Part shown: piece by piece, positions 15,644-26,103 of the stretch | How positions within the stretch are numbered: the first letter of the stretch is position 1 | How the letters are laid out: the number at the start of each line of letters is the position of its first letter | From: Gammaproteobacteria bacterium | Lineage (GTDB): Bacteria > Pseudomonadota > Gammaproteobacteria > DSM-16500 | NCBI GenBank assembly: GCA_021323555.1 | Contig: JAJONP010000008.1 | Coordinates: 1-31,828 of the forward strand | Direction of reading: 5' to 3' | Length of the DNA stretch: 31,828 bases | Made by a program: the position numbers and the translations under genes | The notes under the pieces: generated by a model | Seen by the model: only the letters and a program-made list of their open reading frames with translations | Told to the model about the DNA's origin: nothing | Databases searched by the model: none

Positions 15644-18600
15644 ATGACATTCACAGATCTTTTTATTAAACGCCCTGTATTGGCTACCGTGATTAGCTTG
15701 CTTATTTTAGCATTGGGATTGCGCTCTGTTGGCTTACTGCCTATTTTACAATATCCCTTTACGCAAAATGCAGTTGTAACTGTTTCGACAACTTATACTG
15801 GCGCTAATCCAGCGTTGATCGCAGGATTCATCACTACCCCTTTAGAAAACTCTATTGCACAGGCAAGTGGCATTGATTATATGACATCCAGCAGTACACA
15901 AGGAATGAGTACTATTCAAGCCAACTTGTTACTGAATTATGATCCCAATAAAGCTGTTTCTGATATTAATACTAAAGTGAATGCAGTGTTAAACCAATTG
16001 CCCAAAGGAGCACAGCAACCGGTTATCAGTGTGGCTATCGGTGAAGCAATTGATTCTATGTATATTGGGTTTTACAGTAAAATTTTACCTGGTAATAAAA
16101 TTACAGATTATCTTGTCCGAAATGTACAGCCAAAATTGCAAGCCATTAATGGTGTGCAAATGGCAGAAATTCTGGGCCAAAGAACATTTGCCATGCGTGC
16201 TTGGCTAGACCCTGTTAAATTAGCAGGTTATCAAATCACAGCCGATGATATTTCTAATAAATTGGCAGCTAATAATTTTATTTCTGCCGTAGGTCGTACT
16301 AAAGGCAATATGTTTACTGTGGACTTAACAGCCGATACGAGCCTTACGAGCATTGACCAATTCCGTCAATTAGCTCTTAAATCACAAAATGGCGCGATTG
16401 TCCGTTTGGGTGATGTGAGTACTGTCAGTTTGGGTTCACAGAATTATAGCAGCGCCGTTCAATTTGATGGTCAGCCTTCTGTCTATATTGGGATTAAAAT
16501 CGCACCCGCAGCAAATTTATTAACAGTCATCGATAAAGTTAAAAAAACATTTCCTGAGATCGAAGAACAATTACCTGAGGGATTAAATGCCAAAATTGTT
16601 TACGATGCATCTGCATTTGTGAATAGTTCCATTCATGAAGTGGTGCGCTCTTTATTCGAAGCATTACTGATTGTCACTGTCGTGATTTTTTTATTCTTAG
16701 GCTCTATACGATCCGTGATTATCCCCGTCATTGCAATGCCTCTCTCTTTGATTGGCACATTTTTTATTATGTTATTACTCGGCTATTCTATTAATTTACT
16801 TTCACTGTTGGCTTTAGTGCTTGCCATTGGCTTGGTGGTCGATGATGCGATTATTATGGTTGAAAATATCCATCGTCATATCGAAGAAGGCATGGATCCT
16901 ATTTCTGCTGCCTTGCAAGGCGCGCGAGAATTAGCAGGCCCTATTATCGCTATTTCTATTGTATTAATTGCTGTGTATGTTCCTATTGGATTCATGGGTG
17001 GATTAACAGGGGCTTTATTTACTGAATTTGCATTCACATTAGCAGGAGCTGTCGGTATATCCGCTGTGATTGCCTTGACGTTATCACCCATGATGTGTTC
17101 ACAGTTTTTCAAAAAGAACTCTACTACAGCCAATCAATTCATCCAATATATTGATAACCTTTTTGATAAATTACATCATATTTATCAACGCGTATTGCAT
17201 AACGCATTGAATTATTTACCCGTGATTGCTATTTTTGCCATTATTATATTATTCAGTAATTATTTTTTATTTACATCATCCCAATCAGAACTTGCACCGC
17301 AAGAAGATCAAGGCATTATTCTTTCGATGTTAACCGCTTCACCAAACGCCACATTAGCTCAAACGCAACTTTATTCCCGTGCTGCTAACAAAGCGTATTT
17401 CCAATTCCCTGAAACAGACCATACTTTCATGGTCGATGGTTACAATGGATTAAACACCAGTATTGGCGGAATGGTATTAAAACCGTGGGATAAACGTCAC
17501 CGTACAACGAATGAAATGCAACCTGAAGTCCAAAATGCATTAGATCAAATTTCTGGTGCTAAAATAGCGGCTTTTCAAATGCCTTCATTGCCTGGCGGCG
17601 GAGGTGGTTTACCTATTCAATTTGTGATTCAATCGACCCGAAGTTTCGATGAACTGAATACCTTAGCGCAATTGTTTATTCAAAAAGCCTGGAAAAAAGG
17701 GATTTTCTTATATGTCGATTCAGATTTAAAATTGGATAAAGCCCAGACAGAAATTTCACTGAATGCAGATAAAATTTCTGAACTTGGTCTCACTATGCAA
17801 GATATAGGTAACACATTAGGTTCTGCTTTAAGCGAAGGATATGTGAATTATTTCAATTTAGATGGGCGTTCTTATCAAGTGATTCCGCAAATTATGCAGG
17901 CGGATCGTTTAACGGATAATCAATTATTAAATTATTATATTAAAGCGGCCAATGGCATTTCGATTCCTTTATCTTCTGTCGCCACATTAAAAACGAAAGT
18001 GGTACCCGAATCACTGAATCATTTTCAACAGCTTAACTCTACCACTATTTCTGCTGTAGCATTTCCTGGCGTTACCATGAGTGATGCTCTGAATAGCTTA
18101 AAAGCCATTGCGACGGAGATTTTACCGCAAGGATATACGATTGATTACGCCGGGCAGTCACGCCAGTATATGCAAGAAAACAGCGCATTAATTCTGACTT
18201 TCTTTTTTGCACTTATCATTATTTACCTTGCACTTGCTGCACAATTCGAAAGTTTTCGTGCTCCATTGATTGTTTTAATCAGTGTTCCTATGTCTATTTG
18301 TGGGGCAATGATTTTTATTAGTTTAGGTGTAGGTAACGCAAGCTTGAATATTTATACTGAAGTCGGCCTGGTCACTTTAATTGGATTAATCAGTAAACAC
18401 GGGATTTTGATCGTGCAATTCGCGAAGGATTTACAAAAAGCAGGGAAGAATAAACGTGAAGCGATAGAAACTGCTTCTGCCGTTCGATTACGTCCTATTT
18501 TGATGACCACTGCAGCAATGGTTTTCGGTGTAGTGCCACTGATTACTGCCACAGGTGCGGGGGCAGTCAGTCGCTTTGATATTGGCCTGGTGATTGCAAC

Positions 18601-18688
18601 AGGTATTGCTATCGGCACTTTATTCACATTATTTGTTGTACCTGCCATGTATTTGTTCTTGGCAGAGGACAGACCAAAAAACTTGTAA
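15644..18688 (+). CDS. RND-family multidrug efflux permease (AcrB/MexB-like, HAE1)
   Basis: The 1014-residue inner-membrane proton antiporter of the pump, of normal family length. It begins FTDLFIKRPVLATVISLLI, typical of the first membrane helix. The proton-relay aspartates are in GLVVDDAIIMVENI (Asp400-Asp401), and the matching lysine is in LIGLISKHGILIVQFA (Lys918). Two large periplasmic loops and twelve membrane segments are evident. The substrate cannot be read from sequence. GAGAAGG precedes the ATG with a rather long spacing. The gene ends the efflux operon and converges on the ankyrin gene, with 10 bases between stops. No TetR or two-component regulator is adjacent. Confidence 0.95.
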   Translation: MTFTDLFIKRPVLATVISLLILALGLRSVGLLPILQYPFTQNAVVTVSTTYTGANPALIAGFITTPLENSIAQASGIDYMTSSSTQGMSTIQANLLLNYDPNKAVSDINTKVNAVLNQLPKGAQQPVISVAIGEAIDSMYIGFYSKILPGNKITDYLVRNVQPKLQAINGVQMAEILGQRTFAMRAWLDPVKLAGYQITADDISNKLAANNFISAVGRTKGNMFTVDLTADTSLTSIDQFRQLALKSQNGAIVRLGDVSTVSLGSQNYSSAVQFDGQPSVYIGIKIAPAANLLTVIDKVKKTFPEIEEQLPEGLNAKIVYDASAFVNSSIHEVVRSLFEALLIVTVVIFLFLGSIRSVIIPVIAMPLSLIGTFFIMLLLGYSINLLSLLALVLAIGLVVDDAIIMVENIHRHIEEGMDPISAALQGARELAGPIIAISIVLIAVYVPIGFMGGLTGALFTEFAFTLAGAVGISAVIALTLSPMMCSQFFKKNSTTANQFIQYIDNLFDKLHHIYQRVLHNALNYLPVIAIFAIIILFSNYFLFTSSQSELAPQEDQGIILSMLTASPNATLAQTQLYSRAANKAYFQFPETDHTFMVDGYNGLNTSIGGMVLKPWDKRHRTTNEMQPEVQNALDQISGAKIAAFQMPSLPGGGGGLPIQFVIQSTRSFDELNTLAQLFIQKAWKKGIFLYVDSDLKLDKAQTEISLNADKISELGLTMQDIGNTLGSALSEGYVNYFNLDGRSYQVIPQIMQADRLTDNQLLNYYIKAANGISIPLSSVATLKTKVVPESLNHFQQLNSTTISAVAFPGVTMSDALNSLKAIATEILPQGYTIDYAGQSRQYMQENSALILTFFFALIIIYLALAAQFESFRAPLIVLISVPMSICGAMIFISLGVGNASLNIYTEVGLVTLIGLISKHGILIVQFAKDLQKAGKNKREAIETASAVRLRPILMTTAAMVFGVVPLITATGAGAVSRFDIGLVIATGIAIGTLFTLFVVPAMYLFLAEDRPKNL

Positions 18689-18698
18689 ATTAAAATGA

Positions 18699-20663
18699 TT
18701 ATTTTTTACATCGAACCCGGGTTGAAGAACGGGGTGTGCCGTTTGTCTGCGCCTCTTCTTTTTCTTCTGACTCATTATTATTTTGTACACGAGGAGCGGG
18801 TAGCAAACGAGATGGTGAACAACTGCTCCGTCTTTTTCTTTGGTTGTCTCTGTCCTGCAATTCCAAGCTTATTTCTAAATAACCTCGCAATTTAGCGATA
18901 TCTTGCGGAGTTCTTCCTTGGTTATCAGTTTCATTTAAGTTAGCTCCAAGCTCTTTAAGCTGCCTAATCACAGACGGATTATTTCTGATAGATGCCAGAT
19001 GAGCAGGGGTTTGTCCTTTACGATTTTTTCCGTTTAAATGACTCCCAGCTTTTCCCAGATGTACCGCAATTTCTGTATGATTGAAATAAGACGCCAGATG
19101 AAGAGGTGTATTTCCTTCATTGTCCTGAGCATCGAGAGGGATCCCTGCTAAAATGAGGATCTGGACAATCTGCCAAGAGCCTTTGGCAACGGCTATATGT
19201 AAAGGTGTTCTTCCCTTTGCATTTCTTAGACACAATAAATCTTTATTGATCTCTTCTAAAGCCCTCATGAACCCTCTATGCTCAAAATAAGCAGCTAGAT
19301 GGGCAATAGTATCTCCTTTCCCATTTGGGATATCGAGTACTGTTCCTATTTTCGCTAATCTTTTAATGCAGTCCACATCTCCGCTTTGAGCTGCTAAATA
19401 AGCAAGATTTTGTAAGAGAGAGGGAAAAGGTCGAGCCAATTCAATCAAATCGGCATGATGTTCTTCTATACAAAAGTAATATAATTCCCTATACCAATCC
19501 TCTTTTCCTTGTTTTGCTAGAAAAGAGGTAAAAGATTCTTTTTTTAAGTCTCCTTCCTCTTTGTATTGTACATGGCTTAACTGACGAATGTTATTACAGA
19601 AAAAAAAGACTTTTATATCATGTATGGTCATCATTCTATGATGATCTTGAGGATTGTCTAATGAAACATACCCTTCTCTTTCTAACCGGTTTAATAAAGT
19701 CAGTTTAATATAAAATTCTAATTCTTCTTGGGGTTTTAAACTGTATTCATCCTTTTCATTTTGATTAAAAAGATCTGCCATACGGAAAGACTTGTCACAT
19801 CCGTATAAATTTAATTTATTCGCCAATTTTTCTTGGGAGGGTAGTGAACCGTTTTCTAAAATTAAATGAGAAATATCTAAATCTCGAATAAGAATATTGA
19901 GCACATTGTTAAGTGTCAATGTTCCACATATAGACTCACGAAACTGAGCTAGAGCAGGCCGTAAATCCGGATTATGTTCCAAGCCGTTGCAATAAAAATC
20001 ATTTACTTTGGAAATACCAAGTGATTCTGCGAAATAATTTAAGATCATGTTGACATAATGAATTTCATTTCCGGGAGTCTCTGCTAGCGCTGGCTCCCGA
20101 TTAATAATTTCTAATGCTACTTTCCGTGTAATTTCTTTTCGAATAGTCATCAACTGAAAAGAGACATCGGCAGAAAGTTGTTCATGCGCATCCATGATAT
20201 GTGTATGGCTACCGCCCGAACAAACTGCTAACCCTTCAATAAAATGACATACTATATTTTTTTTCGCTTCCAGCGTACGCGCATCGGATTTCAATAATTT
20301 TATTATTTTGGAAAGAGTAGGAACACCTTCTACGTACAAAGCGTAATGACTTTTTCCTATATTCTTTTTTTGAAGAAAATGCGTATCAAAAAAATTATTT
20401 ATAGTTTCTAAAAGTGATTCTTTTAAATCATCCTCGCTGACTTCATTCCATGCTTCGTCAACCCAAGCCATTAATTTTTCCAAGCAATCTGTTACTTCTT
20501 TTTTAAAATCCTCAAATTTTTCACTTTCTAAATAGGCTGACATCACTTCCGCTGATTCAGGAAGAGAAAATGGATGTCTGTCTTCTTCTTTAACTTCTTC
20601 TAACGCAGGTAAGCTAAAAAATTTTTCGTTTAAGAAAGGATCTGGCTCATATCTTACGTTCAT
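18699..20663 (-). CDS. Ankyrin-repeat protein with helical N-terminal domain; candidate secreted effector
   Basis: A 654-residue protein. The first 400 or so residues are helical, acidic and unrecognised. The C-terminal third has five or six classical ankyrin repeats, for example GRTPLHIAVAKGSWQIVQIL, GNTPLHLASYFNHTEIAVHL and GQTPAHLASIRNNPSVIRQL, closer to eukaryotic consensus than those of the 7733 gene. A polar tail follows with an acidic ESEEKEEAQ about 16-24 residues from the end and a basic terminus (RVRCKK). An acidic E-block near the C-terminus is a known feature of many Dot/Icm type IV effectors, so secretion is a fair inference if such a system exists. GGAG lies 6 bases before the ATG. 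The gene converges on the efflux operon. Confidence 0.85.
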   Translation of the reverse strand: MNVRYEPDPFLNEKFFSLPALEEVKEEDRHPFSLPESAEVMSAYLESEKFEDFKKEVTDCLEKLMAWVDEAWNEVSEDDLKESLLETINNFFDTHFLQKKNIGKSHYALYVEGVPTLSKIIKLLKSDARTLEAKKNIVCHFIEGLAVCSGGSHTHIMDAHEQLSADVSFQLMTIRKEITRKVALEIINREPALAETPGNEIHYVNMILNYFAESLGISKVNDFYCNGLEHNPDLRPALAQFRESICGTLTLNNVLNILIRDLDISHLILENGSLPSQEKLANKLNLYGCDKSFRMADLFNQNEKDEYSLKPQEELEFYIKLTLLNRLEREGYVSLDNPQDHHRMMTIHDIKVFFFCNNIRQLSHVQYKEEGDLKKESFTSFLAKQGKEDWYRELYYFCIEEHHADLIELARPFPSLLQNLAYLAAQSGDVDCIKRLAKIGTVLDIPNGKGDTIAHLAAYFEHRGFMRALEEINKDLLCLRNAKGRTPLHIAVAKGSWQIVQILILAGIPLDAQDNEGNTPLHLASYFNHTEIAVHLGKAGSHLNGKNRKGQTPAHLASIRNNPSVIRQLKELGANLNETDNQGRTPQDIAKLRGYLEISLELQDRDNQRKRRSSCSPSRLLPAPRVQNNNESEEKEEAQTNGTPRSSTRVRCKK

Positions 20664-20959
20664 CTTTGACTCCGTCGTATTTATTTTTTGATATTTTCAT
20701 GGCTTGCTTTTTATAGTCCGTTTAGCGCAGGCTACTGTGAAACAGTTCTTTAATTAGCTATAGTTTTCATTATTGACATAAAATAAAACAAATTTGATGG
20801 AAAGTATAGATAATTTTTGTTGAATTTTAAATAAATAGATTATATTTTAAACAAATTAGAGTGGATATAAGGATTCCCATCGAGTTATCTTATTAAAGCG
20901 TGCAGCGCCTTTCCTCCAAGCGTATAATAAAGCCTACAAAAAAACGGGGGAGAATCGTT
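20664..20959. other. AT-rich divergent intergenic region
   Basis: No gene is seen in these 296 bp between the ankyrin gene (minus) and the 241-aa gene (plus). It holds a GGAG ribosome site for the former (20670-20673), a small hairpin ACTGTGAAACAGT (20734-20746) and a TTGACA at 20773-20778 without a matching -10. No promoter can be called with confidence. Confidence 0.4.
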
Positions 20960-21685
20960 ATGGAACAACCACGTCCTACTCTTATTTTGCACCCTTTACA
21001 CCATACCACTGCGGATATTGTAAAGCGCTTCACGCTGGGAAAGCCTTTAACACCTGATCAAATAAATTTCTTGGATTGGCATCAAGCGCAGCTCAGCAAT
21101 CCAGAATTTGACCCTGTTCTAAAGTATTATTTAAAATCGCGTAACGACCATGAAAATCATTTCCACACTTCATTTTTATTGCCTCATGAAAAAATGAATC
21201 GGGAAGCTATTGCATTATTAAAAAAGCGTTTAGCTATTATGCTAAAAGCAAATTCTGAACATCGCGTAGTGATGAGTTTGACCCATGAACAATTCGTAGA
21301 ATTTAAAAAATATACCATACAGGAATTAATTTTCTGGCATGGTAATCAATTCCTGACAGGGGCTCCCTTTTATCCAAGCGGTACCCCACCGCTCGTTCTT
21401 TTTCAGTGGGGTAATTATTTTGGCATTATAAAATATGTAGTGATTGCAGGTGAAAAAGCAGTAATGGGAAATTTATTGCTTTATTTTGAAGATCGGCAAG
21501 AACGTAGCCTTGAAGAATGTGTAGCAGATTATCAGAAGCGTATGGCAAATGAAATGAAGTTACAAGCTGACTTACTACACAATAAAGAAATTATAAAATC
21601 TCATGATCCACAATTTATTAAAACACCCGAGTTAACTTTGTCTAAATCTTATTTGATTAGTCACCTGCCAACGCCCACTCCCTGA
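20960..21685 (+). CDS. Protein of unknown function (241 aa)
   Basis: I do not recognise this protein. It has no signal peptide or membrane segment. The sequence is helical and His-rich in places (HPLHHTTADIVKRF, NDHENHFHTSFLLPHEK). A central hydrophobic, glycine-containing stretch (GTPPLVLFQWGNYFGIIKYVVIAGEKAVMGNLLLYFED) looks like a beta sheet, and a basic-acidic helix follows. A reading from 20900 would add 20 residues, but GGGGGAGA at 20946-20952, 7 bases before the ATG at 20960, decides the shorter start. It stands alone between the divergent ankyrin gene and the iteron array of ATPase B. The upstream 296 bp are very AT-rich, with no clear promoter. Confidence 0.75.
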   Translation: MEQPRPTLILHPLHHTTADIVKRFTLGKPLTPDQINFLDWHQAQLSNPEFDPVLKYYLKSRNDHENHFHTSFLLPHEKMNREAIALLKKRLAIMLKANSEHRVVMSLTHEQFVEFKKYTIQELIFWHGNQFLTGAPFYPSGTPPLVLFQWGNYFGIIKYVVIAGEKAVMGNLLLYFEDRQERSLEECVADYQKRMANEMKLQADLLHNKEIIKSHDPQFIKTPELTLSKSYLISHLPTPTP

Positions 21686-21867
21686 AAGTTAAAAATAAAA
21701 TATGAATCCAGATTGAATATGTAAAAAAAGTTCGGATTTGAGCCAAGGTCGATCTAGTTTTATATTGGCTATGCGCAGCTAAATCACTCACTCAAAGCAA
21801 CCGAGTATTTATCATAATATTGACTCTCCGCTAAAACATAAGAGAATAAGGCTGATTGAGAAATCAT

Positions 21868-21952
21868 CAACCTTGATTTTTGACCATGCATCCCTTAAAT
21901 CAACCTTGATAATTGACCATATATAGGATAAAGTAACCCTGATTTTTAACCA
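21868..21952 (+). repeat. Three 33-bp-spaced iterons upstream of ATPase B
   Basis: CAACCTTGATTTTTGACCA (21868-21886), CAACCTTGATAATTGACCA (21901-21919) and TAACCCTGATTTTTAACCA (21934-21952) start exactly 33 bp apart. Spacers of 14 bp differ in sequence. The third core begins on the last base of the predicted -10, and its 33-bp unit ends 3 bases before the ATG at 21970. Both the period and the placement copy the array before ATPase A, although the core sequence is unrelated. The core contains a small palindrome (TCAACCTTGA). Confidence 0.88.
21906..21934 (+). promoter_or_regulatory. Predicted sigma-70 promoter inside the ATPase B iteron array
   Basis: TTGATA (21906-21911) and TAAAGT (21929-21934) are 17 bp apart. 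The -35 starts 5 bases into the second iteron, the same offset as in the ATPase A array, and the third iteron begins at the last base of the -10. The -10 is only moderate. The start would be near 21941 with a leader of about 29 bases lacking a clear Shine-Dalgarno sequence. Confidence 0.45.
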
Positions 21953-21969
21953 CCGCGAGCAAATATTTC

Positions 21970-23286
21970 ATGGAAAGAGAATTAATTCAATATCTTAGAG
22001 AATGGAGGCTAAGCACTATTCGAAAGCCACTCATTTTGCGAGGAGCGCGTCAGGTAGGAAAAACTTACCTCATTAAACAATTCGGTAAAGAATTTAAATC
22101 ATTTGTCCTTATTAATCTTGAAAAGCAGCCCGAGGCGGCAGCTCTTTTCAATGAAAACCTTGATCCAAAAAAATTAATTCAATGATTACAATTTATAACA
22201 GAACAAAAAATTATACCTGGCGAAACACTTTTATTTATTGATGAAGCCCAAGAATCACCACGCTCATTAATAGCCCTGCGTTATTTTTATGAGGAATGTC
22301 CTGAATTGCATGTGATTGCAGCAGGATCGTTATTGGATTTTGCAATTGAAAAAGTGGGTGTACCTGTAGGGCGAGTTTCATTTTTATATTTGTATCCTCT
22401 GTCATTTATAGAATTTTTAAAAGCAACAAATCGCGAAATCGCAGCACAAGCTATTATAGAACATGTGTTTACTGAATCTGTTTCACAGCCTATTCATCAG
22501 AAATGGTTAGAATATGTGGCAGAGTATATTGCGATTGGCGGAATGCCAGAAGTGGTAGAAGCGTGGCGGAATACCAATGATATTGAGATATGCGGCAATA
22601 TTCAATATGCGATTATCGAAAGTTATAGACAAGACTTTGAAAAATACTGTAAAGAGCATGAAGTAAAATATGTCTCGCTCATTTACAAACAAATACCTCG
22701 ACAATTTGGCAAGACATTTAAATTTAATAAAATTCCTGGCGATTATCGGAAACGTGATTTATCTCCCTGCTTTGATTTACTTCACAGAGCAATGGTTATT
22801 AATCCTGTCTATCATAGTGATGGCCACGGTATTCCGCTTGGCGCTGAAGCGGATTATCATTATTTTAAAGCAACTTTTGTTGATGTTGCTCTTGCTCAAC
22901 GCCTACTACATGCGCATCCTAAAGATTGGTTTTTGCAACCAACCCAATCTTTAATCAATAAAGGTGAAATAATAGAAAATTTTGTGGGGCAAGAATTATT
23001 AGCTTATAGCGATCCGCGTGAAAAAGCGCAGCTTTATTATTGGCAACGACATGAACGTGGTAGCAGTGCTGAGGTGGACTATTTATCTACTATTCAAAGA
23101 AACGTTATTCCAATTGAAGTTAAAAGTGGAACAGGTTCTTCACTGAAAAGTTTGCAGTTATTTTTAAAAACCCATCAAAGCCCGTATGGTATACGTTTTT
23201 CAACACATGATTTTTCTATGCATGAAAAACTACATTCCTATCCGCTTTATGCAATCGCAAAATTAAGAAATAAAACCTCTGAATAA
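21970..23286 (+). pseudogene. AAA_14 / DUF4143 ATPase, paralogue B, interrupted by an in-frame TGA
   Basis: A 438-codon reading frame is continuous except for TGA at 22183-22185 (codon 72). Walker A, RGARQVGKT (24-32), lies before the stop. Walker B, LLFIDEAQE (Asp91-Glu92), the sensor VIAAGSLLDF and the whole DUF4143 part with EVDYL followed by IPIEVKSGTGSSLKSLQLF lie after it. The flanking sequence is in frame and family-like on both sides, so a single point change explains the break; CGA to TGA is likely, as Arg is plausible there. Either this is a recent pseudogene, the stop is read through, or it is a sequencing error. A restart at ATG 22306 would lack both Walker motifs. Its own iteron array lies upstream. 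Confidence 0.85.
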
Positions 23287-23288
23287 CT

Positions 23289-23807
23289 CTAACCAGAAAA
23301 ATTAACGTTGCATTTATCCGGTGCTCCGGCAGTAGTTGAGCATTTATATCCTACTACCGTGCGCCGCCCATAATATGTTCTGTTTTTTTCCCAGCTCTTA
23401 TTGATCCTGGCGAATTCATCTGCACTAAGATATCTCGGATCAGTTTTTATATAAATGCTTTCTCCGCCTGTCAGCTTATAATAACAATATAATCTAGCCG
23501 TTACTCCACTGGATGCAAGGCTGAGAAAATAAATTTCTGCATCAAGAGGGTAAGCAGGTGAGAAATCTTTTTCATAAGGAGAATAGAAATCCCAAGAGTG
23601 GGAAGGTGAAGTAAAATCTTCAAGAAGACGAGGAGGTAAATCCCAAGACCATCCCCATAACATTCCGGAATTATGCACAAAATCTTTTGATCCTGGGCAA
23701 GTCAATGCTCTAGCATTAACGCTGATTAATAGCAGCGCCAGGCTAATGAATATTCGAATAGAATGCCATAATACGATATTGTTATCGTAAAACATATTTT
23801 TCTTCAT
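23289..23807 (-). CDS. Small secreted cysteine-containing protein of unknown function
   Basis: A 172-residue product with an N-terminal signal peptide: a basic start, then IRIFISLALLLISVNARA, with probable cleavage after ARA. The mature part begins LTCPGSKDF and has four cysteines (ALTCPG, RLYCYYK, GYKCST, PDKCNV) that could form two disulfides in the periplasm or outside the cell. Trp-rich segments (MLWGWSWDLPP, SHSWDFYSPY) are notable. The Cys-Pro start and size recall the DUF3757-like secreted proteins of Legionellales, but I cannot confirm this. AGGAG lies 6 bases before the ATG. It converges on the ATPase B pseudogene with 2 bases between stops. Confidence 0.8.
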   Translation of the reverse strand: MKKNMFYDNNIVLWHSIRIFISLALLLISVNARALTCPGSKDFVHNSGMLWGWSWDLPPRLLEDFTSPSHSWDFYSPYEKDFSPAYPLDAEIYFLSLASSGVTARLYCYYKLTGGESIYIKTDPRYLSADEFARINKSWEKNRTYYGRRTVVGYKCSTTAGAPDKCNVNFSG

Positions 23808-23859
23808 AGTAATCTCCTATTTATTTAAAAATTAATTTTTGGCAGCGTAATCCACGTTA

Positions 23860-25197
<1,338 letters not shown>

Positions 25198-25238
25198 TTA
25201 AAATAATTTTTACTTGCTGTAACGACAGGAAGCTTCAG

Positions 25239-26063
25239 ATGATATTTCTTATTGTGTTGATTGCTTTTTTGCTTGAACGATTTTTTCATTGGCGCCACTG
25301 GCGTCATTGGCATTGGGTGATGCATTACGAGCGTTTGGTGAGTGCACGTATGGACGGTTTGCCACCGTGGCTAGTCTTGTCTGTCATAGTATTACCCTTT
25401 TTATTGATGATAGGTATGCTGCAACATTTATTCACAGGTGTTTGGGATGGGAGTTTGCAGTTTATTATAAGCTTTGTTGTATTACTCTATTGTTTAGGGC
25501 CGGATAATTTATGGGTGCAGGCCTATCACTGTATTAATCAGCTAAATAAACAAGATCCTGCCGCTATAAACCATGCTCGAACAGCCTTTGGCGTGGCTTC
25601 TACGGATAATCCTCAAACCTTTCATCGTGCCTTTGTGCGTGCTATTTTTGTCGCAGCACATCAACGTATTTTTGCTGTATTTTTTTGGTTTGTGCTGTTA
25701 GGGCCTGTTGGCGCAGTGGCTTATCGAATAATTGAATCTATCAGTACTCAACCCATTTCTAGCGCTAAAATAGCTGCGCAAACCAAAGGCGTTTTGGATT
25801 GGTTGCCAATTCGGCTCACCACTTTCATTTTTGCATTAGGCGGCCATTTTAATTCTGTATTTGCTTATTGGAAGAGTGAAGCTTTAACAGGGCCTGACAC
25901 AAATGAGCAATTTTTGACAGAATGCGGTATTGCGGCATTGGATGTTGTAGAAAACAACCAATTACCTGAGACAGGGCTCGCAGAACAGGAAGCGTTGGCG
26001 CTTATTGACCGTGTGTTTATCATTGGGCTCCTGTTAATAGCAATAGTAGTGCTTTTAAATTAA
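25239..26063 (+). CDS. ampE: AmpE-like integral membrane protein (CobD/CbiB superfamily)
   Basis: A 274-residue inner-membrane protein. ATG 25239 is chosen because AGGA at 25227-25230 is 8 bases upstream and MIFLIVLIAFLLERFF matches the family start. A longer frame back to 25149 adds 30 unlikely residues. Family marks are LGPDNLWVQAYHCINQ, the FHRAFVRAIFVAAHQRIFAVFFWFVLLGPVGAVAYR region, and a C-terminal membrane helix (FIIGLLLIAIVVLL). AmpE was described in enterobacteria as a modulator of AmpC beta-lactamase induction; its molecular activity is unclear. Gene order ampE before aceE-aceF-lpd is close to that of Escherichia coli, minus aroP and pdhR. Confidence 0.9.
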   Translation: MIFLIVLIAFLLERFFHWRHWRHWHWVMHYERLVSARMDGLPPWLVLSVIVLPFLLMIGMLQHLFTGVWDGSLQFIISFVVLLYCLGPDNLWVQAYHCINQLNKQDPAAINHARTAFGVASTDNPQTFHRAFVRAIFVAAHQRIFAVFFWFVLLGPVGAVAYRIIESISTQPISSAKIAAQTKGVLDWLPIRLTTFIFALGGHFNSVFAYWKSEALTGPDTNEQFLTECGIAALDVVENNQLPETGLAEQEALALIDRVFIIGLLLIAIVVLLN

Positions 26064-26103
26064 ATTAGGTTAGAATACCCGCTTTAAAATGTTGGGAATT
26101 AAC

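Noticed and set aside
16876..18648. Antisense open frames opposite the RND permease gene
   Set aside because: They are low-complexity Ala/Pro/Ile-rich shadows of the permease codons, with no ribosome sites or family features.
20734..20746. ACTGTGAAACAGT hairpin as a possible parS relic or terminator
   Set aside because: It does not match TGTTTCACGTGAAACA and no T-run follows on either strand.
23846..23856. CGTAATCCACG resembling part of a REPIN arm near the murA stop
   Set aside because: Only about 10 bases match and no palindromic partner or GTAG is present; chance or a very decayed remnant.
26089..26103. aceE start at ATG 26089
   Set aside because: TGGGA sits between 26089 and ATG 26104 at proper distance for the latter, and protein alignment by eye favours 26104.
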